Shown: piece by piece, positions 15,084 to 18,919 of the stretch
Position numbering within the stretch: position 1 is the first letter of the stretch
How the letters are laid out: each line of letters opens with the position of its first letter
Assembly (NCBI GenBank): GCA_030016455.1
Contig: JASEJH010000005.1
Location: 1 to 18,919, forward strand
Source of the DNA: Thermoanaerobacteraceae bacterium
GTDB taxonomy: Bacteria > Bacillota > Desulfotomaculia > Desulfotomaculales > Ammonificaceae
DNA: 18,919 nt
Direction of reading: 5' to 3'
Notes under the pieces: generated by a model
Database searches by the model: none
Told to the model about the DNA's origin: nothing
What the model saw: the letters and a program-made list of their open reading frames with translations, nothing else
Program-made: the position numbers and the translations under genes

Positions 15084-15761
15084 ATGATCCTGCTGGCGGA
15101 GCGGTTAAGGGAACAGGTCGCCCGGGCAGGGGTAAAAATGGCCCAGGCCGGGCTGGTGGTCGGCACCTGGGGGAACGTTTCTTCCAGGGTTTCCCGTGAG
15201 AACCTGGTAGTGATCACCCCGAGCGGGATGCCTTACGATTCGCTGCAGCCGCCGGACATCGTGGTAGTGGACCTGAAAGGCAACGTGGTGGACGGTGAAC
15301 GGCGCCCGTCAATGGAACTGGAGCTTCACCTTGCCATTTACCACGCCCGCCCGGACGTACGGGCGGTTATGCATACCCACAGTGTCTTCGCCAGCGCGAT
15401 GGCGGTGGCGCGGTTGCCGATACCCGCAGTTGTGGAGGACGTGGCGCAGATCGTCGGCGGCGCGGTGCCGGTGGCGAACTATGCCCCGGCCGGCTCGCGG
15501 GAGCTGGCGGAAAAGGCCGTGGCGGCACTCGGGCAGCGCAACGCGGTGCTTCTGGCCAACCACGGCCTGGTCGGCGTCGGTGCGGACCTTGAGGAAGCCT
15601 TCAATGTGTGCCAGATAGTTGAGAAGGCAGCCCAGATTTTTCTCTGGGCCAGCCTTGCGGGTACTCCGGTGGCACTGGACGAGACCCAGATTTCAACCTT
15701 GCGCCGGGAGTATATTACCAGCTACGGGCAAAAGCAGGCAGAAGGAGGGCGGCTGCGGTGA
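15084..15761 (+). CDS. Class II (fuculose-phosphate type) aldolase, likely Ald2/DrdA-like
   Basis: 225 residues from ATG 15084, directly after the ahcY stop, with GGGAGGGAG upstream. Zinc-dependent class II aldolase/AraD family: GTWGNVSSRV (27-36), TPSGMPYDSL (45-54), catalytic Glu78 in SMELELHLAIY, zinc ligands His97 and His99 in MHTHS, and His160 in LANHGLVGVG. In other bacteria, homologues in mtnP/mtnA clusters split 5-methylthioribulose-1-phosphate or 5-deoxyribulose-1-phosphate into dihydroxyacetone phosphate and an aldehyde. The same fold includes MtnB, a dehydratase, but the aerobic MtnB partners (MtnK, MtnC or MtnW, and the dioxygenase MtnD) are missing here. I therefore favour the aldolase role. 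L-fuculose-phosphate aldolase is the conservative alternative. Confidence 0.85.
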   Translation: MILLAERLREQVARAGVKMAQAGLVVGTWGNVSSRVSRENLVVITPSGMPYDSLQPPDIVVVDLKGNVVDGERRPSMELELHLAIYHARPDVRAVMHTHSVFASAMAVARLPIPAVVEDVAQIVGGAVPVANYAPAGSRELAEKAVAALGQRNAVLLANHGLVGVGADLEEAFNVCQIVEKAAQIFLWASLAGTPVALDETQISTLRREYITSYGQKQAEGGRLR

Positions 15762-17077
15762 GGATCCTGATCAGCGGCGTCACGGTAGTTCCCGTAACCG
15801 GCCCGGCGGACGTTATCCGGGACGGAGCGGTGGCGGTGGACGGCGGCGAAATTGTTTATGTCGGCCCGTCGGCCCAAGCCCCCGGCGGTTTCGAGGCAGA
15901 CAGGGTCATCGGCGGGCTGGAAATGGTGGCCCTGCCCGGGCTGGTAAACGCGCACACCCACGCGGCGATGACCCTCTTCCGGAGCTACGCCGACGACCTC
16001 CCGCTGATGCGGTGGTTGCAAGACGCCATCTGGCCGTTAGAGGCCAAGCTCAAGGCCGAAGACGTTTACTGGGGAACGCTTTTGGCCTGCAGCGAAATGC
16101 TGCTCGGCGGCACCACCACCTTCGCCGATATGTACTTTTTCATGGACCGGGTGGCGGAGGCGGCGGCCGAGAGCGGCATTCGGGCTTCGCTTTCCCGGGG
16201 CTTGATCGGCGTGGCCCCCGGGGCGGACAAGGCCCTCAAGGAAAGCCGGCGGTTCGTGCGGGACTGGCACGGCAAGGCAAACGGCCGCATCACCTGCATG
16301 CTCGGCCCGCACGCCCCTTACACCTGTCCCCCGGAGTACCTGAAAAAGGTGATCAAATTAGCCGAAGAACTCGGCGTCGGTGTGCACATTCACCTGGCCG
16401 AGACCCGTCAGGAAATCGAGGAGATCCAGAAGCGGTACGGCTGTTCCCCGGTGGCCCTGGTCGCCAGGACGGGGCTTTTGGACCTTCCCGTTTTGGCGGC
16501 GCACTGCGTGCACCTGTCCGCCGAGGACATTGCCATTCTTGCCGAGAAGAAGACGGGGGTGGCTCACAACCCGGAAAGCAACATGAAGTTAGCCAGCGGG
16601 ATCGCGCCGGTAGTGCAGCTTCTCGAGGCCGGGGTCACGGTGGGTCTTGGCACGGACGGGGCGGCAAGCAACAACAACCTGGATATGTTTGAAGAGATGC
16701 GTTCAGCCGCGCTCCTGCAAAAGGTGGCCAGCGGCAACCCCGAGGCGCTGCCCGCCTATGCCGTCCTTGAGATGGCTACCATCGGCGGGGCAAGGGCACT
16801 CGGTCTCGGGGACAAAATCGGTACCCTCGAGGTGGGCAAGCGCGCCGACATCATCCTTTTAAACCTGCGGCAGCCGCATCTTTGGCCGCCGCACGACGTG
16901 GTGGCCCACATCGTTTACGCGGCTCGCGCCGGCGACGTGGACACGGTTATCGTTGACGGTGAAGTGGTGGTGGAAAACGGGAAGCTCCTGCGGGTGGACG
17001 TGGACACGGTGCTGGACAACGCCCGCCGCTGCGCGCTGCGGCTGGTCGGCAGGCCCAAGGAGCGAAGCCTGCTGTAA
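15758..17077 (+). CDS. mtaD: 5'-methylthioadenosine / S-adenosylhomocysteine deaminase
   Basis: 439 residues from GTG 15758; GTGA overlaps the aldolase stop by 4 bases and GAAGGAGGG precedes it, so translation is coupled. It belongs to the metal-dependent amidohydrolase family that deaminates MTA, SAH and, in some members, 5'-deoxyadenosine to the inosine forms. Metal and catalytic residues: His66 and His68 in NAHTHAAM, His212 and Glu215 in HIHLAET, His249 in AHCVHL and Asp300 in LGTDGAASNNN. HAPYTCPPEYL (185-195) and VAHNPESNMKLASG (268-281) are family signatures separating MtaD/SahD from guanine deaminase and other relatives. The beta-sandwich halves at both ends (ADIILLNL, IVDGEVVVENG) are complete. 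It is the last gene of the plus-strand run. Confidence 0.93.
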   Translation: MRILISGVTVVPVTGPADVIRDGAVAVDGGEIVYVGPSAQAPGGFEADRVIGGLEMVALPGLVNAHTHAAMTLFRSYADDLPLMRWLQDAIWPLEAKLKAEDVYWGTLLACSEMLLGGTTTFADMYFFMDRVAEAAAESGIRASLSRGLIGVAPGADKALKESRRFVRDWHGKANGRITCMLGPHAPYTCPPEYLKKVIKLAEELGVGVHIHLAETRQEIEEIQKRYGCSPVALVARTGLLDLPVLAAHCVHLSAEDIAILAEKKTGVAHNPESNMKLASGIAPVVQLLEAGVTVGLGTDGAASNNNLDMFEEMRSAALLQKVASGNPEALPAYAVLEMATIGGARALGLGDKIGTLEVGKRADIILLNLRQPHLWPPHDVVAHIVYAARAGDVDTVIVDGEVVVENGKLLRVDVDTVLDNARRCALRLVGRPKERSLL

Positions 17078-17182
17078 ACGGCCGCCGGTCGTCGGGCGGA
17101 GGACAAGAGTGGGATAAAAAGGGGCGGGCTGCTTTTTGCGGGGAAGACAGGCGGATGCTTTTGTGATACCCTGATGTTTCTG

Positions 17183-17215
17183 CAAGCCGGCTGTCGGAGC
17201 CGGTTCCAAGCCGGC
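17183..17215. repeat. GC-rich direct/inverted repeat in the mtaD-thiF convergent gap
   Basis: CAAGCCGGC occurs at 17183-17191 and 17207-17215, with GGAGCCGG between them; the units are partly self-complementary and can form alternative 5-7-bp stems. It lies in the 205-base gap between convergent mtaD and thiF. A T-run does not follow on either strand, so I do not call it an intrinsic terminator. I see no gene in this gap. Confidence 0.35.
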
Positions 17216-17282
17216 GCAAGCGTCTTTATTCGCACGCGGCTTTCACGCTTATAACTATTAACCGTCCCGAAGTTTCTCTTTC

Positions 17283-17960
17283 CTAAGTTTCCAATTCTAT
17301 AAAGTGGTACTCTTGTTCCAATAGGTCTACGTACAAGACCCTTTTCCTTAATATGTTTCCTCTTCCTATAAGAACCTTTAATGCCTCACTGACCTGGATT
17401 GCAGCAATCAATGCCGGGGTAAAGGAATTATTCGTGTAATTCTTTTTCAGGCTCCTCTGGTTAGGGTAAATACGATCCAGGGACCTGTCTCCCGGAAATA
17501 TCGTACATACCTGACCGTACCAGCTTTCAACCGCCGCATGCACCACCACCGTGTTCAGCTCTTCTGCTGTCTCCTGTAGCAGGAACCGCGTATCAATATC
17601 GTCCAGCGCGTCAATAACCAGATCATGACCAGCTAAGATTTCCCGGGAGTTGTCTCCTGATAAGTACTGGCTGAATGCGTTGACTTTCACCCGGGGGTTT
17701 ATCGCCCTTACCCGCTCCTGAGCCGTGATCGCCTTGTTTCTTCCTAAAGAAGCAGTATCGGCTAAAATCTGGCGGTTAAGATTAGATTCCTCAAAGGAAT
17801 CTCCGTCCACCACCGTTAAACAGCCCACTCCCAGCCTTGCAAGCATCTCCACAACGTATCCGCCCAGGCCGCCGCATCCGACGATACAAACCTTTGCCTT
17901 TTGAATTTTCTTCTCCTCGTCTGGAGTCAGTGTTCCTATATTTCTGAGGTGACCTGGCAA
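17283..17960 (-). CDS. ThiF/MoeB/HesA-family adenylyltransferase
   Basis: 225 residues from TTG 17960, one base after the moaD stop; the ribosome binding site GGGAGGGGG is inside the end of moaD. E1-like enzyme that adenylates the C-terminal glycine of a ubiquitin-like sulfur carrier. Motifs: GCGGLGGYV (28-36, nucleotide loop), VDGDSFEESNLNRQ (51-64, Asp52, Asn60, Arg63), Lys76, ALDDIDTR (118-125) and NSFTPALIAAIQVSEALKVL (178-197). The two CxxC zinc pairs of MoeB/ThiF are not present and there is no rhodanese domain, so it is a minimal form. Its likely partner is the MoaD-like protein just upstream and its likely purpose pterin cofactor sulfuration for the nearby oxidoreductase. GC is only about 37-38% in its 3' part against ~60-65% around, suggesting recent acquisition. 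Confidence 0.88.
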   Translation of the reverse strand: MPGHLRNIGTLTPDEEKKIQKAKVCIVGCGGLGGYVVEMLARLGVGCLTVVDGDSFEESNLNRQILADTASLGRNKAITAQERVRAINPRVKVNAFSQYLSGDNSREILAGHDLVIDALDDIDTRFLLQETAEELNTVVVHAAVESWYGQVCTIFPGDRSLDRIYPNQRSLKKNYTNNSFTPALIAAIQVSEALKVLIGRGNILRKRVLYVDLLEQEYHFIELET

Positions 17961-17961
17961 T

Positions 17962-18186
17962 TTAACCCCCTCCCAAGGGAGGAAACACGGAAACCACGTC
18001 GCCTTCTTTTAACTCCTGGCGGAATTCCCCGTCCCGGCCGTTTACGAGCAGAATGGCGACCGCTTCTTTTTCGATGCCGAACTGCTGGAGCAGCTCAATA
18101 AGAGTGGAGCCTTCCTTGATGTCCAGCGTTTTTTCTTTGAACCTGCCGTTCCTCAAGGAGGCAAACAGTTTTAGCTTCACGTGCAT
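17962..18186 (-). CDS. moaD: MoaD/ThiS-like sulfur-carrier protein
   Basis: 74 residues from ATG 18186 (MHVKLKLFASLRNGRF). Beta-grasp fold pattern ending VVSVFPPLGGG, with the terminal double glycine that the partner E1 adenylates and that then carries sulfur as a thiocarboxylate. Known MoaD proteins supply the dithiolene sulfurs of molybdopterin; copies located beside aldehyde:ferredoxin oxidoreductase genes are thought to serve the tungsten-pterin cofactor. A longer in-frame start at 18252 would translate the heptad-repeat element and is rejected. It is encoded between the oxidoreductase and its apparent E1 partner, which starts one base after its stop. A dedicated ThiS or other sulfur-transfer role cannot be excluded. 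Confidence 0.85.
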   Translation of the reverse strand: MHVKLKLFASLRNGRFKEKTLDIKEGSTLIELLQQFGIEKEAVAILLVNGRDGEFRQELKEGDVVSVFPPLGGG

Positions 18187-18201
18187 AAACCGAACACCTA
18201 A

Positions 18202-18264
18202 TTCAGAGGTCGGAAGCCGGAAGTCGGAGGTCTGACCTCTGACATCCTGCATCTAACTTCCGAA
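18202..18264. repeat. Heptad-repeat element without the palindromic core (element 3)
   Basis: Units in continuous 7-base register from 18202: TTCAGAG, GTCGGAA, GCCGGAA, GTCGGAG, then the inverted type GTCTGAC, CTCTGAC, ATCCTGC, ATCTAAC, TTCCGAA. TCAGAGGTC (18203-18211) and GACCTCTGA (18234-18242) are perfect inverted repeats. It sits just upstream of moaD (minus strand) and has the same unit type and inward symmetry as elements 1 and 2, but lacks the GGAATTCGC core. Confidence 0.7.
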
Positions 18265-18336
18265 ATGCGCCGTTTATCGCCGCGCCCGACCGGAAGCCTA
18301 AATAGTAACGCCTGGACAAACCCTTGCGCAGCCTTC

Positions 18337-18919
18337 TTATACGTCCAGTTCCAGTTCTTTCATTTTCTCCGGGGTTGGAATGCCTTTTTCGTCCCAGCCT
18401 CTCACTTTGTAATACTCGGGAAGCATTTCGGGGAGACGGGATACACTGCCCTTTGAGGGCCCGCCGGGAATCCCTTCTTCCAGCAAACGGCGCGGGAGCG
18501 TGTCCTGTGAGCCGTCTATCCCTGCTTTCAGGTTGAACAGTTTCTCCACGTTCCAGATCCGGTCCCCGGCGGCCAAAAGGGTCTCTGCGGTGTAATCCGT
18601 CCCGGCCGCCGCGTTTAATAACTGGGCATAGTCCTGCGCCCCGAGGGCAAACGAAGTAAACAGGCACAAGCCAAGGGAATCTATTACCGCTGTGAAGTCC
18701 TGGAATGCCTTTACCCAAGCCGCCTTACCTTCAACGCTGAACCGGTCTAACTTTTCGGGAAGCCCCAGCACCTCGGGAGAGATCATGTATCCCCGGACGT
18801 GGCAGCCGCCCCGGTTGGAAGTGGCATACTCCAGGCCGTGTCCCTGCACCCCGCGGGGATCGTATGCCGGGAGCTCCTGCTTCTTAACCGACATCGACAG
18901 TTCCGGAACTCCGTACATG
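18337..18919 (-). CDS. Aldehyde:ferredoxin oxidoreductase, C-terminal part (5' end outside window)
   Basis: The last ~193 codons of a minus-strand gene that continues past the right edge; the stop is TAA at 18337-18339. AOR-family enzymes (~600 residues) bind a bis-pterin tungsten or molybdenum cofactor and one 4Fe-4S cluster, and oxidise aldehydes to acids with ferredoxin. Seen here: [20 protein letters not shown] (cofactor-binding loop), RGGCHVRGY, and [10 protein letters not shown], whose Cys (fragment residue 85) matches the last cluster ligand of the family. The tail ends [16 protein letters not shown]. The ATG at 18918 is internal, not the start. With moaD and the thiF-like gene behind it, it forms an apparent enzyme-plus-cofactor group. 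The aldehyde substrate is not evident. Confidence 0.88.
   Translation of the reverse strand, partial: MYGVPELSMSVKKQELPAYDPRGVQGHGLEYATSNRGGCHVRGYMISPEVLGLPEKLDRFSVEGKAAWVKAFQDFTAVIDSLGLCLFTSFALGAQDYAQLLNAAAGTDYTAETLLAAGDRIWNVEKLFNLKAGIDGSQDTLPRRLLEEGIPGGPSKGSVSRLPEMLPEYYKVRGWDEKGIPTPEKMKELELDV

Noticed and set aside
15619..16692. 357-residue plus-strand open frame over the aldolase and deaminase
   Set aside because: A Gly/Arg-rich shadow of mtaD in another frame; the mtaD frame has all the metal-site motifs.
18184..18252. Longer MoaD N-terminus starting at 18252
   Set aside because: The added residues would be translation of the heptad-repeat element; the beta-grasp start fits ATG 18186.

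Overview
The window looks like chromosomal DNA from a GC-rich, anaerobic, spore-forming Firmicute (class Clostridia, in the broad Peptococcaceae/Thermoanaerobacterales/Moorella range; species not identifiable by eye). Reasons: a ylbJ/spoVV sporulation gene, the Gram-positive order yceD-rpmF-plsX-fabH-fabD-fabG-acpP-fabF-rnc-ftsY, strong GGAGG-type ribosome binding sites, a perfect sigma-A promoter, and a tungsten/molybdopterin aldehyde:ferredoxin oxidoreductase. Most starts are GTG or TTG.

Layout. (1) 1-490: the 3' end of a radical SAM protein, then a likely terminator. (2) 670-2170: a degraded second copy of plsX-fabH-fabD. plsX is intact; fabH has lost its middle third or more and is frameshifted; only the first ~37 codons of fabD remain. 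(3) 2241-3928, minus strand: a small phasin-family gene with a terminator hairpin, and ylbJ/spoVV. (4) 3990-11858, plus strand: a consensus promoter followed by yceD (DUF177), rpmF, a terminator/attenuator-like hairpin, then the complete fatty acid/phospholipid cluster plsX, fabH, fabD, fabG, acpP, fabF, then rnc and ftsY. (5) 11875-17077, plus strand: five tightly packed genes for purine-thioether by-products of S-adenosylmethionine: an MTA/MTI-type nucleoside phosphorylase, mtnA, ahcY, a class II aldolase and an MTA/SAH deaminase. (6) 17283-18919, minus strand: a ThiF/MoeB-like adenylyltransferase of strikingly low GC, a MoaD-like carrier, and the C-terminal part of an aldehyde:ferredoxin oxidoreductase.

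How they fit. Region 4 supplies acyl-phosphate and acyl-ACP chains for membrane lipid. Region 5 reads as an oxygen-independent salvage route: deaminate MTA, 5'-deoxyadenosine or SAH; phosphorolyse or hydrolyse the inosine products; isomerise the 5-substituted ribose-1-phosphate with MtnA; and cleave it with the aldolase to dihydroxyacetone phosphate plus a small aldehyde. The active-site replacements in the phosphorylase (Asn where MTA phosphorylases have Asp) agree with a hypoxanthine-releasing branch. Region 6 could make the cofactor for, and oxidise, aldehydes, though a link to region 5 is inference.

Unexplained structure: three intergenic elements (8873-8980, 13700-13806, 18202-18264) are built from inward-facing degenerate 7-bp repeats. 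Two of them share a nearly identical 21-bp palindromic core.
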